Positions 33,453-45,003 of a DNA stretch of 64,000 bases are shown here, piece after piece. Source of the stretch: Helianthus annuus (lineage: Eukaryota > Streptophyta > Magnoliopsida > Asterales > Asteraceae). The stretch spans positions 79,550,079 to 79,614,078 of the forward strand of contig NC_035433.2 in the NCBI RefSeq assembly GCF_002127325.2, given 5' to 3'. Position 1 is the stretch's first letter; every line of letters begins with the position of its first letter. Below the pieces are notes generated by a model, which was not told the origin of the DNA, ran no database searches, and worked only from the letters and a program-made list of their open reading frames with translations. The translations under genes were made by a program, and so were the position numbers.

Positions 33453-36365
33453 ATGAGATGTACAAGTCCTTCGGATTGGAGTTTGAACTCACAACATACT
33501 CAAGAACCAACCTCTATTGCTGATTGGGCAAAGAGTATGATTCCACAGCCATCAATCAGTGCAAGTCAATGGGCTTTGGTGTCAAAGCAAAATCAAGACA
33601 TGCAGAATTTTGTGGCGGAAAGAGGAGAAGGATATGCAGCTACTACTAAGATACGCCAGGATCTGTTGAAGAAGAAATTCGAATCATTTCGTTTCTTAGA
33701 GAATGAAACACTAAATGATATAACGAATCGTTATTATCATTTAATGTGTGAAATGCGTGCTTTTGGTGTTCCTACATCTCAACAGGAAATGGTGGCACGG
33801 TTTGCTGATGCTCTACCACCAAAGTGGGGTTCATTCATTGAGCAGCTGAAGCATACGGGTACTCTGAATACAGTCAACATCTATGAATTCATTGAGAAGC
33901 TGGAACACAAGAATGACCAAGAAATCCGGAAAGCTCAGCGAGCTCTTGTTCCTCAAAACACAGAAATGTATTTGCCTGGTTTTGGTCCTTCAGCTAGTTC
34001 TAGTTCTGTTCAGCAACCGAAGCTTCAAACTGCTTTTGTGTCCAATACGAGTTCCTTTCCATTTCCTCAGTCAACAGCTGTTTCACAACCTCAATTCGAT
34101 CCGAGGTCGTGCATTCCTGTCCCAACACAGCCACAACCACAACCTCAAGTTTCCACAACAAAACCTCAATTTGATTCAAGTGTCGATTGTGGTCCGGACA
34201 TACAGTTAGGAAACGATGATCAAACAAAAACTGCGTTCTATGCTGAAATTGTCAAAAATGTCAATGATGATGAACCTTCGGGAAATGATGACAGTTCAGG
34301 ATATAGTGGCAGCTCGGATGAAGAATCAGGTTTAAATGAAGAATCATATTTAAACGAAAGAACTGATTCTGAAGCTGATAATTTGTCGGATGATGCCAAG
34401 GAGACAAAAGGTCAAAAATCTGACTTGATCAAGAAAGCTGATGCTACATTGAGCGAAATGGAGAAGATTCTCACTGAAGATGGATCTTTCTCTTCTCAGA
34501 CTGACTTTGTGGATAATGTCACAGATTCTACAAGTCAGGTTCAAGCTAAAACTCCTAGCATATGTAGTGATTGTGCCGATATGAAACTTAAATGTGATGA
34601 ATTGAAACGTGAATCTGAAACGGTTCATAGTCACAATCAAAGTTTGGTTATTGAACTGTCCAAGTGCAGAGAGGCAAACATGGTGTTAACTCAAAACGAA
34701 AAAGATTTTAAATCTGTAATTGAAACCCTAAAGAAAAGTGTTTCCGAATTGAACAAAGTTGTTTATCATAAACAAGTTAGTATTAACGATTATATTAATC
34801 TTGTTGAGGAAACCAAAAAGGAGTTAGCCATTGCCAAATGCGAGCATGATGCTATCAAGCAAAAGTTGGAGAGTTATTCTAACTCCCGATTTGTGCTCGA
34901 TCACATCATAGACGTTCAAAAACTGAAAGGTAATGTGAAAGGTGTAGGGTATAAAGCGTGTCCACCCCCCTTGATGAACAACTATACCAAGATGCCCGAT
35001 GAAGAGGAAATGCCGCGGTATGAACCCAGTGTGCCTCTTAACGTTGAGGAATTTGCTACTGGGCTAGGGTTCAAACCGGACAATTCATCGGAGGGTTCAT
35101 CTGATAACAAAGAAAAGTCATCATGTGCTTCAAATCAAAGTCCTCCAACTATTGAGGAATGTGATTCTTCAGATGATGAATCAGATGTGAATGACCAGGA
35201 TGAATCACTTGATGAGGCGAAAGGAGTAGAAATTCCAATTGAGAATCATATTCTTTGTGATCCTCCTACTCCTGTCGTGCAACCCGCTGTCAAGCAAGTG
35301 ATAGATCCTGTCAAAGATGTCAAGAATGACAAAGAAAGTGTGTTTGCTGTTAAAAGCAATGACTTGTTGTATACTTTAATCGGTGATAGTAAAATTTATT
35401 CAGACAAAGATTTTCCAATCAAAAACGTCAATCAATCCTTGATTGACAAAGTGTTTGAAGATACTACAAACCAGTTTTTGGGAAAGAAAATTTCGAGAGT
35501 TACTGTAACTCAATGTAATTCAATTCCAAAAGCTGAAATCAGAAAACAATTTGGAAAACAGAAATCACCGACAAAGCAACAACCAATTGCTTTTAAGGGT
35601 AAACAACAACAACGAGCTCCAAAGCCAAAGGCTAAGGTTGAAACAAAAGGAGCTCGTTATCAAAAGAAGAGCAAAGATGTTAAATTTGTAGCATCAAAGG
35701 GTACGGATAAAATTGAGACTTTTGAAAACAAATCAAACACCGATTTTGTACAAAAAGTCAAGTTTTTGAAGCGTAACAGCGATAACAATTACACCCAACA
35801 CACAAACGGGTGTGATGAACGAGCAAGTACCTCAGGTTCTACAGGTTCAACATCTGCCAGTCGAACAAATTCTCCTAAGTTTGGTGAAAGGAGAACTTGT
35901 TTCAAATGTGGGAAGTCTGGGCACATCATTAAAGATTGCACAAACTTGCCCAAACCAAATTTTGTTGAAAGAACCCCCTCTGAGCAAGGTCACTCACAAC
36001 GTCGTCTTGTTTCTCCAAAACGTGATAAACGCACAATTAAAGAACAAGAAACAAAACAACGACGTAAAAATGTAAAGGTGATCGAAAAGGCTTTAAAACC
36101 GGAAACGGCGGTTAAACGGAAACCGAGTTTGTCACAACCATTAAAACCAGAAATTGTACATAATACACAATCTGGTAAACAAAAACAAAAATCTGGTAAA
36201 CAAAAACAAAAATCTGGTAAACAAAAACAAACTTGGAAACCTAAATCAGGTGAAAGTTCAGGAGGAGGTGTTGTGCTTGAAAATTATCAGGAAATTGAAA
36301 TTACATTTCTTGATTCTCAGGGGCAACCCAAGTCTATGAAGGCTTGGGTCCCCCTCTCCAACTAA
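33453..36365 (+). CDS. gag: Gag protein of element C, internally deleted but open
   Basis: Open frame of 970 codons from the ATG at 33453 (MRCTSPSDW); upstream codons in frame offer only a non-ATG start. Against B Gag it lacks about 140 residues of the UBN2 N-terminal half (the join lies just after WALVSKQNQD) and the segment carrying the first zinc knuckle. It keeps the second half of the domain (NRYYHLMCEMRAF), the acidic region, a long coiled coil, the second knuckle (CFKCGKSGHIIKDC near residue 825), a three-fold SGKQKQK repeat and the conserved end AWVPLSN before TAA. Keeping one long open frame without pol suggests recent function or recent origin. CAG|GTTCAA at 34536-34544 is the donor-like site equivalent to those of A and B. 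Confidence 0.88.
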   Translation: MRCTSPSDWSLNSQHTQEPTSIADWAKSMIPQPSISASQWALVSKQNQDMQNFVAERGEGYAATTKIRQDLLKKKFESFRFLENETLNDITNRYYHLMCEMRAFGVPTSQQEMVARFADALPPKWGSFIEQLKHTGTLNTVNIYEFIEKLEHKNDQEIRKAQRALVPQNTEMYLPGFGPSASSSSVQQPKLQTAFVSNTSSFPFPQSTAVSQPQFDPRSCIPVPTQPQPQPQVSTTKPQFDSSVDCGPDIQLGNDDQTKTAFYAEIVKNVNDDEPSGNDDSSGYSGSSDEESGLNEESYLNERTDSEADNLSDDAKETKGQKSDLIKKADATLSEMEKILTEDGSFSSQTDFVDNVTDSTSQVQAKTPSICSDCADMKLKCDELKRESETVHSHNQSLVIELSKCREANMVLTQNEKDFKSVIETLKKSVSELNKVVYHKQVSINDYINLVEETKKELAIAKCEHDAIKQKLESYSNSRFVLDHIIDVQKLKGNVKGVGYKACPPPLMNNYTKMPDEEEMPRYEPSVPLNVEEFATGLGFKPDNSSEGSSDNKEKSSCASNQSPPTIEECDSSDDESDVNDQDESLDEAKGVEIPIENHILCDPPTPVVQPAVKQVIDPVKDVKNDKESVFAVKSNDLLYTLIGDSKIYSDKDFPIKNVNQSLIDKVFEDTTNQFLGKKISRVTVTQCNSIPKAEIRKQFGKQKSPTKQQPIAFKGKQQQRAPKPKAKVETKGARYQKKSKDVKFVASKGTDKIETFENKSNTDFVQKVKFLKRNSDNNYTQHTNGCDERASTSGSTGSTSASRTNSPKFGERRTCFKCGKSGHIIKDCTNLPKPNFVERTPSEQGHSQRRLVSPKRDKRTIKEQETKQRRKNVKVIEKALKPETAVKRKPSLSQPLKPEIVHNTQSGKQKQKSGKQKQKSGKQKQTWKPKSGESSGGGVVLENYQEIEITFLDSQGQPKSMKAWVPLSN

Positions 36366-36384
36366 TCTCTGAGTGAGTGTGCAG
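36363..36384 (+). promoter_or_regulatory. Gag-pol junction with branch-point/acceptor-like signals (C)
   Basis: Gag stop TAA within AACTAATC, then 13 bases to GTGCAG|G (36379-36385). The protease start follows in another frame (GGTIDSHRIVDSG-like). The acceptor is phase 0 relative to the donor at 34538/34539. Confidence 0.6.
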
Positions 36385-36419
36385 GAAGTTCCAGGAGGAA
36401 CTATCGATAGTCATAGGAT

Positions 36420-36966
36420 TGTTGATAGTGGAATGTCCTTGCACAAGATAGGCGACAGAAGAAATTGTTGCCTTTTGATGGAGAGGGAAGAAGAAAAGAA
36501 CACAAAAAAAAAAATCTGATGAAAGAATGTGTTTGAATGATGGTGCAAAAATTCGACCAAATGGAGAACGTGACAAAATTTTGGTCATTATGGTTTTTGA
36601 TCGGGTCCTTAGGAAAGATTCCAATGAAATGTATGCACCTGAAGAATGTCTGAAGTTTATAATCAACAAAATGGATGTGTAGTGTACATTTCTTCGCGGT
36701 GTGACTGAAGAAAATGTGTTTGTTGAACTAACTACACCGGATGTGCAAATGTCTTGGCATGGATTGAACATCCGCACACCATTTCTGATAGAGAAAGTCA
36801 AAGACCTTCGCTGGTGCAATGTGGAAGACCAGCCGGACCCGGAGGTTTATGATCTTGTTGCTGTCAAGAGATTATTCAGTAGCTACAAAATCGACTTTGA
36901 AGTCCACACCGGGTGGATATCCAGTTTGGGAGAATGCTCAGATTCCTTGCAATGCACGAAATAGTT
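36420..36966 (+). pseudogene. Foreign-looking coding segment in place of pol (element C)
   Basis: After a short protease start (IVDSG near 36419) the sequence departs from pol. One frame runs from about 36510 to 36963 with a single stop (TAG 36680-36682). It reads like protein on both sides: KILVIMVFDRVLRK and MYAPEECLKFIINKMDV before the stop, VFVELTTPDVQMSWHG and PEVYDLVAVKRLFSSYK after it. I do not recognise the family. It has no RT, integrase or RNase H motif. It could be a captured host exon or exons, as in transducing retrotransposons, or a very diverged remnant. A run of 12 A at about 36506-36517 precedes it. From about 37130 faint similarity to the end of pol resumes. Confidence 0.5.
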
Positions 36967-37189
36967 GCAGGATACGGTTTTTAAAATTGCTAATCTCTCC
37001 TATACTTGTTGATTTTTAAGCTGCTTTATGAATTATTATCATCTCATACAGCACTCTTTGGCGTGACACATTGATCTCGTATATCACCTCACACGTGATT
37101 GTTTCATATGAAACTCATCAATGTTGTCATGATCCGCACCGCTTACCGACATGCCAACTCACTTTTCCAAAATTTGTTAAATCTTTTCT

Positions 37190-38885
37190 GATAAAACTTA
37201 ATTTTGGTAAACGGCATTAAGGTCAAGCAAGAGTAAACCAACATCGGAAAATCATTTTTGTAAATATCTTTGTGTGTTTTTTAAATTTCTCTTAGTTTAT
37301 TGATTTTAGGGGGAGTAAATCCAAAAATCTGAAAATCCAAAAACATCGAAAAATTTCAAAAACACAAAAACAATAGAAAAACAAAAATGAGTTTCCTGGC
37401 GAGCAAAAGAGAAAATGATAGTACATCAGTGGTCTATCCAAACCTCTTTAAACCTTAAATGCAAATCGATAAGCAGCTCTATATAAGATGTATCGGTAGG
37501 CTCACAATCATTTTAAAGTGTGCAGGGTGATATAAATCTTAATCGACTGAAGACCAGGTGGGAACCATTCATTGGCATATGGTCTTAGTACCGAAATTTC
37601 GTTTGATAGATTGCCGAGGTTCTGAGATATTCGGTCTTTATGCTGCTTATCATCTGGGTATCATGGTTGTATCTTTTACCGAAAAATAACGGGGACGCAA
37701 GTCTAGATCTTCCATGATACTATACATACGTGTACATATTACATACTGCATTCGACCTCAATAAGTGATAAACAATCACATGTCCAAATCAAATAAGTGA
37801 TAAAATATCACATTTTTCCGGGTGTCAAGTTCGTCTCTCTGCTGTACGGAAGTACTGACCTGTTCACGGACTTGCACCTGTGCCCTCATGCATATGAAAA
37901 TCAAGTTCCTCATCAATAAGTGATTATATCACATAGGACTTGTTTTCAAATCAAAATAAGTGAGTATCTCACAATTTATACGGTCAAACAGATGATAATC
38001 GGTATACTCACCGGTAAGATGAACACTCGTGCATACCTTGATACGGGAATGTGTCGTGATGTGGATGAACACCGGTCGGTAAGTATAAATCATACCTTAA
38101 CGTATCCCCTCGCCATGATTACATCTGATAAGTTGAGTTTAAGTGGACAACAATATCGATAATTGTTATAGGATGCTTATCTTAATGATAACTAACTGAA
38201 CAACAAGAGTGTTTTGGCATGACCGTACACTGATATGATTCTCTTACCCTCGAAAACTCACAAAAAGAATGTTTGTATATATTTATTTATTTACTGCTTA
38301 ACTTTTATTGTTTTTTTTTAAACAGTTTCGTCGTTTGGTGCATATCAGCACGACATTAGCGGTGATGTCGTTTGATAACACTCAAAGGATTTTAAATTGT
38401 TGTCTTTTAATTTCAAAAACACGCCTAAAATCCGTGTTTTAATATAAACTTTATAAAAGCCAAAAAGATTTTCTTTCTACTTTATTTTCGATCGTACGAT
38501 GTTGGAGCTCGAGTCTTCGTTACCTGAAACCTGACTGAAAACCGAAATGACTAAATCTTCATAAACGGTCAAAATTTGCAAAGTTTTGAAAGTTAAACTA
38601 AAATTGACAAATTTATTAAACTTTCAAACTGTCGGACGGTGTTTGATTGTGACATGGTCATACGTGTGTCATTTGTTTATACTATTCCAAGCAGTTGTTC
38701 TCATTATGCGTTTAGATTTCTTGCATGTGCAGATTCTAAAGGCTAGGAGAACATGGTCGATGACAAGCCTTGGAGTGAAGACACGACGAGAAGGCGCTCA
38801 AAAGATGAAGATGATCGAGTTGCCGCTAGCCATCATCAACACCACAAGGATCTCACTTCATAAAGATAAAGTCTTTTCACGAGCA
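37190..38885 (+). other. 3' non-coding region of element C
   Basis: Homologous to the B 3' region (16.2-17.9 kb, reversed) from the last codons of pol (VNGIKVKQE-like, about 37207) onward. It contains a block around 37600-37740 (GATTGCCGAGGTTCTGAGAT, then ACGGGGACGCAAGTCTAGAT) that is also almost unchanged in family A (52990-53130). It also carries the hairpin array and a polypyrimidine/purine-rich end. No long open frame was found. Confidence 0.8.
37765..37972 (+). promoter_or_regulatory. Array of four small hairpins (element C)
   Basis: GTGATAAACAATCAC (37765-37779), GTGATAAAATATCAC (37797-37811), GTGATTATATCAC (37920-37932) and GTGAGTATCTCAC (37960-37972), each preceded by AATAA. Stems are kept while loops vary, and the fourth has a compensated T-A to G-C change. 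Matching sites are 53159-53173, 53293-53305 and 53333-53345 in A2, and 60524-60732 in B3. Function unknown; packaging, dimerisation, export or regulatory-protein binding are possibilities. Confidence 0.65.
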
Positions 38886-38888
38886 TAA

Positions 38889-39121
38889 CTCAAGGGGGAG
38901 CTTATGTTAAGGGGGAGTTTGCCAACACACTTCCTACATGATACGGGTAGTTTGTTGATACACTCTCTGCTTTCAAGACGTGAAGACTTTGAAGATCCTC
39001 CGACATTGAAGACTTGAAAGGACATCAGAGTTTTGGTAACTCGAAGACCAAAGACCGTCGAAGTTCGAGACGAGTCTACAACTATAGAAGATAAAGACAA
39101 AGCTACAGCCAAGGGGGAGTT
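38889..39121 (+). promoter_or_regulatory. Three polypurine tracts before the 3' LTR (element C)
   Basis: AAGGGGGAG occurs at about 38891, 38909 and 39112. The last abuts the 3' LTR and is the expected plus-strand primer. The two upstream copies are also present in B2 (about 16222-16253) and B3, so they are conserved extras. Confidence 0.75.
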
Positions 39122-39774
39122 TGTTGGTGCACTTGTGTCTGTACTTTGTCTGTATTCGGTCACGATGTAAACGATGTCCTTGTAAGTCATGTAAGTTGAC
39201 CAAGTCAACCGTCCTCCTGGTTTGACTCAGTCAACAGTAAGTAAACTTGATGAAAGTTGTCTGGCTCGAAGGATGAGTGATCGAAGGATAATGTAGATCC
39301 TTCGATCACCTCGAAAGATATGCTTCGATTGATAGACCTCGAAAGACTATCCTTCGAGGTCCTTGCTGATCCTTCGAAAGCATTGTATCCGAAAGATGAT
39401 CCTTCGGACCATCTATCGGATCCTTCGAGCAGACCTGCTGTGTATGGGTATATATACCCATGCAGTGTGTTGTGTTAGTTAGTTCTGAGAGTTCACATAG
39501 GTGCACACACCGAAAGTTAGAGAGACTTCTTGAGAGCTTTCTGTCCGGAACTCACACACACACTTTGAGAGTTTACAAGTTAGGTTTGTAAACATTGTGC
39601 TTGTAACCGAAACCTTCATACGTATTAATACAGTGGTGTTAATCGGTGAATTCTTGTGTGTTTGTTTCTCTACTTGCTTCATACCGGTTTGCCTACTAGC
39701 TTGGATTCCGCACTTGCTAGTGGGTTAGTATAACAAGGTTTAGGTTCGTTATCCTCCGCGAAAAGGGACCTACA
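39122..39774 (+). repeat. 3' LTR of element C
   Basis: 653 bp, nearly identical to the 5' LTR. It is followed not by host DNA but by a primer site and leader, so it also serves as the 5' LTR of a second truncated unit. Confidence 0.95.
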
Positions 39775-40641
39775 AGTGGTATCAGAGCTTGGCTCTTTAC
39801 CTTGTTTAAAACCGGGTTGTTCAAGTTCTTTGGTGTGTTTGGACACTTGGTTTAGCACCCGGTTTTGGTAGTTTTCTGCATAAAAACGCGTTCTAAACCT
39901 TCGGGAGTGTTCAAGGTTGGGTTGGGTAACTTGAAAACTTGTTTTTAAGAGACTTTGATTTTTCCGGCCATTTTCCGATCATATTTCCGGCGACTGGTTG
40001 TGGATAAGGTGTTGTCCATTTTGGGAAAACTTTTCAAAGTTTGGTGAAAAGTTGGGTCTGCACATACCTTCTGCCGAAAGTTGTGCACCAACCCATCACC
40101 TTTCTCACCTACCCGTCAACTTTGTGTCAGTGTGTCAGAAAGTTCCGAAAGATATCCTTCGACTTCGAAAGATCATCTTTCGATCAGCGACAGCTCGAAA
40201 GATTAGCATCCTTCGAGTAGTCTTTCGAAGTCTAAGAATTATCCTTCGAGTCAAGGAATCTTTTCGAAAGATCATCCTTCGAGTCACTGTTTATTTCGAA
40301 AGATAAGGATCCTTCGTGTTAGGTGAATCTTTCAAGGTTATCTTTCGAGGTTAGTGTTCGAGCCATCAACAGTGATCCTTCGAACACTGTTGATCTTTCG
40401 AACAAGTGTCATCTTTCGAGATCTGTGTACGAAAGATAAGGATCTTTCATTGTTGAATCTTTCGATAAGGGGAATCTTTCGAAATCATCTTTCGAAAGAT
40501 AAGGATCCTTCGAAGTAATTGTTTGAAACTCAACAGTGATCTTACGAACACTGTTGATCCTTCAAACAGGTCGTGATCTTTCGAACAGGTTGCATCCTTC
40601 GGTTCTTATCTGTTTTGCACTTAACAGTTGTGTTTGTGTAG
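39775..40641 (+). mobile_element. Truncated second C internal region (leader only)
   Basis: Matches 32562-33428, including the primer site and repeat array, and breaks off at TAG (40639-40641) into block D. The TAG is common to both sides, a 3-bp microhomology. Gag is not reached. Confidence 0.9.
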
Positions 40642-42319
40642 CCACTCTCATCACACGATTATGCATGTGCTTCTAAATCACACATCAATATGTGACTTGT
40701 TGGGAGTAATATGGCATGTGTGCTAAGTAGAGTTAGTGGAACTTTATTCTAGCAATTATAACAAATACATGTGAATTCTTAGATGCTTGGTAAATCTTAG
40801 GAATATAACCTTAAATATACTCAAGATTCTTGCGTTCATCTTACAAAGCCAAGTTTGGCTCTTTCACTTTTGCTTAGATATCGAGGTTCATATTTACAAG
40901 AAGGAAATGCAATCATGATGTGTTATACATTGCAAAAGAAACACATGTGTAAAATCAATTTGTTCTTGAAAATAAACTAATAACCCTTCATTTGAAGTTA
41001 CTAGTGAAAAATGAGTCTCACTGTATTATACACATGAAGTTTTTAAAGGGTTTGAGAAGGAGAAATCAAGTATTTCCATTAAACCTATTCTCATTTTTCA
41101 TATCACATAGTTGTCTAACTCTATGTCACTTTTAACCAACTTCATTAAAACACACATCCACATATATAAGGGAGCCCATTGTTATGACAACTACTTCTTC
41201 CACATATGATTTTTTTCCAACTCACGTTGAAATATGTATCTTGTTGAGTAATAATATAACACATGCTAAGTGGAGACTGAGGCACTTTACTATAGTCACA
41301 ACCATGAAATTAAGAAGCACACAAGTGATTTCTTAGATTCTTCATAGATTTTGTGGTGCATTTTAATAGGAGAGTATTATGTTCATGATGTGCTTTGACG
41401 TTGTGAACATATAATCATGGATGTTCTCGCAAAAATATGACAACAAACGAGTACATTTTAACAACTTCTTTCCTTTAAAAAATATGTTCTTAATTTACTA
41501 TAAAAACGTATACAAAAAGATAAAATGTCCTAACTTGAAGATATGATTTATGATCACATATCTTTGACAGTTTTCGAAACGTAGTCTAGTAACAACCCTA
41601 AAATAAGCACTCCAGTGATTACTTAGATTCTTTTTAGATTTTAAGATTTATTTTAGATCCTATCGGGATTCACGCTTTGTCTTGAGAGTGACGGTGGGTA
41701 AAGATTACAAAGCCAAGTTTTGGCGCTTTTGGCCATTGTTTAGTTTTCAAGGTTCATATTTACAAGAATGAGATACAACCTGTTGTGTTATACCTGGCGG
41801 TAGAAATTCACATATGCAAAATCAGATGTTTTAAAAAACTAAAAATTAATAATATAACATGTGCTAGGTGGAGGAGACCGAAGCACTTCACTATATAGAC
41901 AACCATGAAATTAAGAAGCACACAAGCAATTTCTTAGATTCTTAATAGATTTAATGATTGTTTTAGATCCGACTAAGATTCATGCTTTCATTTTTAGAGT
42001 GATAACGTGTAAAGATTGCATAGCCACGTTTGGAACTTTTTTTGCTTTTGTCTTGATTTGAAGGTACATTTTGCATGAAGGTAATATATATGTTTGTGAT
42101 ATGTTTCAACATTGTGATGGTAGAAAAACATATGCACAATCAAGATGTTTTCAAGAAATATCTAGTAACACTTAATTCAAAGTCCTTGTGAAAAATGAGT
42201 GCCATCTCTTTATGTTGTACACATGAAGTTTTTAACGGATTATGAATTCACAATAATCAACACAAATTGTATTGCACTTGCTGGCTATTTGCTTCTTATC
42301 TTCAATCTGCTAACTAGCC
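40641..42319. repeat. Repeat block D, copy 3 (uninterrupted)
   Basis: Full counterpart of 13707-15385, offset 26,934, with few substitutions. Its left edge is the microhomology junction with the C leader; copy 1 instead continues into host DNA toward the VEL gene. Confidence 0.92.
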
Positions 42320-44388
42320 TCCTTGTTCTTGTATTTTATGTATCTTAGACTTAAAGTTCAACTTGTTCAATAACCTATCCACATTTGGACTATTTTCCAT
42401 GAACTCTACAAAAGGGGAGGGGGGATATCTGAATCCTTGTCTAAGGATTTTATATATATTTCAACATATTGTATCTTGGTAATGCTTATACATGTAATGA
42501 GTTCCGCTAGCGAAATAGGAAGGTAAGATGGTTTTTTTTCGACTGTTGGATTCAATATCATATAGTCTACCAAATATTATTGTAACAGGTGTCCACGTTG
42601 TAGCAAAACTGAATAAATGTTTATGTTGATACACTTTTGTGTGGATGTAGCTCGGTTCGGTTCGATTCAACGCCGAAGTCGACGACATTCCTCTGTTGTG
42701 TGAATGGGTGAACGAGATACAAATGACGACATGGTTGCATTGTGGCACGGGTACATCTCACACTTCGAAAGGATGGCTTGAAATTTATGTAAAATACAAT
42801 GCACTCAAAAGAAACTTTACCGAAAAACACAATGCTTTTGAAAATGCTTGCCCTGTAGCCATGGTCGTGTTAAAGGAAATTTAAGTAAAACACAATGCAC
42901 TCAAAAGAAGGAATGAAGTTTTTCATAGTTCATAACTCCTAAAACTCCATGTAGATATAACCAAGTTAGTGAAAAAGTGTAAAAACCTTAGATACGCAAA
43001 AGGCTGGAGGGACAAAAATGGAATTTTTCAATGATTCGTAATGTTGCAAAGTGTTTATATGGTTATAGGAAAAACACGAAGGTTAAAACTTCAGTGTAGT
43101 GTATGAGAGCTTAGGCCAAACACCAATGTAAAAACCCATGAGAACGGAAACTGGCTAAAACCATATGTATAAACGCAAACACAGTTCCTAAAACACCACA
43201 CAAATATAACCATGTGAAAATGCTAATTATAAAAGTTGAAGGGTTAAAGGAGCAAATTATAAAAGTTAAGGAGAGAGAAATTAAAAGTGTTAATTGTGAA
43301 AGTGGAGGGGTGTTGGAGGGAAATCCCACAGGCATTTATGTTTATTGTACTATATTATATTAGATTGTAATGTAATGCATGGTGCTTATTATGTTATGTT
43401 GTAATATTACATATTTTATTCCTTTTGATATAATAAGATATAATATTAAATTATATGATACGATTGGATAGAGACAATATGATATATATGATATATGATA
43501 TGATATCTCTACACATAACATTATATCATGTCATCACTACTTCCTAAATGAGTATTTTTAACCGAAAGAAAGCCATCGACGTCTAGAAATCCAAATCCAA
43601 AAACCAAAAACTATTTTCTTAGTTTTTGTTCCATAACCTACTAGTTGATTCCTATAATAAATAAAAGAGTAAGTTACTTTTTAAGTGTCTGTGTTTTAGT
43701 GGTTTTAACCACGCTATTCCAAAATAAAAAGGTTTAACTGCTCATTTTATAAAGTTTTGAATACAACTTTTTAACACATGTACTTTTGATTTTGTTCTCA
43801 AGTGGTTAAAACTTAATACGTGTACTTTTGATTTTATACTCAACTGGTTAAAACTAATAAAATACTGGACTCAAAACGTTATAAAATGAGCCGTAAGGGA
43901 CTCGGGGCCTTCAACATTTTGATTTTGTACTTAGCTAGTTAAAACCACTAAAACATGGACTCAAAAAGTAGTTTACTCTAGTGTAAATATCATATCATAT
44001 CATTACATATCACATAATATTATATTAAATCATTACACTGCTACAAAAATGAGTATGAACAGCGTACTACTCGAGTAATACTCGACAAAGCTCACGAAAG
44101 ACAATATAATAAAAATAATATTTAATTATTGTTAGATAACAAATTGACGTATCTAATTTATATATAGGATGAAATTCTAGAATGAACTGTAGTGTATTTG
44201 TGAACTGAGTGAATAAATCATGGCCATTAATTTACATCATCAAATCATAAAATACACTAGTGTATTTTCATCATAAAATAAATTCTGATCAAATCCTACT
44301 ATTGGTTAACACTTGTGTATTGATAATCAAGTGCTAGTATTAGTTCAAATAGTTCACTATTAAGGGATTGTTCACAAATGACCCAGAT

Positions 44389-44390
<2 letters not shown>
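42320..44390. repeat. Segmental duplication flank, copy at 42.3-44.4 kb
   Basis: Counterpart of 29311-31380 (offset about 13,009-13,010), including the 62-codon frame at 42696-42884. Differences are scattered single bases. Confidence 0.9.
43667..43980. mobile_element. MITE-like element, duplicate of 30657-30970
   Basis: Same inverted ends and length as the copy at 30.7 kb. Its presence in both flanks shows it was inserted before the duplication. Confidence 0.7.

Positions 44391-44429
<39 letters not shown>
44391..44429. repeat. TA microsatellite left of A2
   Basis: About 39 bp of TA repeats; A2 is inserted in it. The other half of the tract is at 54974-55053. Confidence 0.97.
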
Positions 44430-44433
<4 letters not shown>

Positions 44434-44989
44434 AATGCACTTTAGGTGATAAGTGCATGTCTCCCAAGTTATAGGGTCTTTATTGTACATTCATTGAAAG
44501 TTTGTCCCAACTTTATCCTAGGACAATTTGTCCAAGTTTTGGCCAAGCCTTTTGTCTGAGTTTTGTAGTCCCAAGTTTATCCTTGGACATTTTGTCCATG
44601 TTTTAGGTTAGTCATTTGTCTGAGTTTTGTATAGGACACAAAGGTCAGAGTTTTGTTAGTGTTGTATGTTTTGTCTGGGCTTTCTAGTTTGTCTTGAAAG
44701 TCCGGGTTTTGCCTTGTATATATATCTTTACGTGGAATAGACAAGGTAACGATTCTGTGTGAAATTCTGTGCACCTAACCCTAATCATTGTTTTTTGTCT
44801 GGCGGCTGCTTTGTGTGAGTGACGTCATTCATATTCATCTTCTTCATCAAGAATACTCAGTGTATTCTTGATTTCTCTCTCAAATCCTTGAATACTAGTG
44901 TTTCATCTGCAGTGGTTAATCATCAGGTGGATTCCGCACACCTTTTGGTTGCTTTAGCTGAGTGAGATCTTGGATTAGGAGGCCTAACA
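44430..44989 (+). repeat. 5' LTR of element A2
   Basis: 560 bp, TGTTAATGCAC...CCTAACA. It carries several TTTGTCC(A/G)AGTTTT / TTTGTCTGAGTTTT words echoing the leader repeats. The partner LTR at 54414 has the same length. Confidence 0.95.
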
Positions 44990-44991
44990 AG

Positions 44992-45003
44992 TGTTATCAG
45001 AGC
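44992..45003 (+). other. Primer-binding site (A2), one mismatch
   Basis: TGTTATCAGAGC, two bases after the LTR. It differs by one base from the TGGTATCAGAGC of B and C, so pairing with initiator tRNA-Met would have a mismatch near the 3' end. Confidence 0.8.

Larger units (their letters stand above)
31909..39774 (+). mobile_element. Copia retrotransposon C, non-autonomous
   Basis: 7.87 kb with 653-bp LTRs at both ends, a tRNA-Met primer site, a repeat leader, one long gag frame, no pol, a B-like 3' non-coding region and a polypurine tract. Where pol should be there are about 700 bp of unrelated-looking sequence. It depends on another element for enzymes; family B, with the same LTR ends and 3' region, is the natural candidate. 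The left flank AGAAT is not repeated on the right, because more C leader follows the 3' LTR. Confidence 0.92.

Noticed and set aside
36334..36819. Minus-strand 161-codon frame opposite the C junction
   Set aside because: Lies antisense to Gag end and the unknown segment; composition looks like a shadow and it has no domain.
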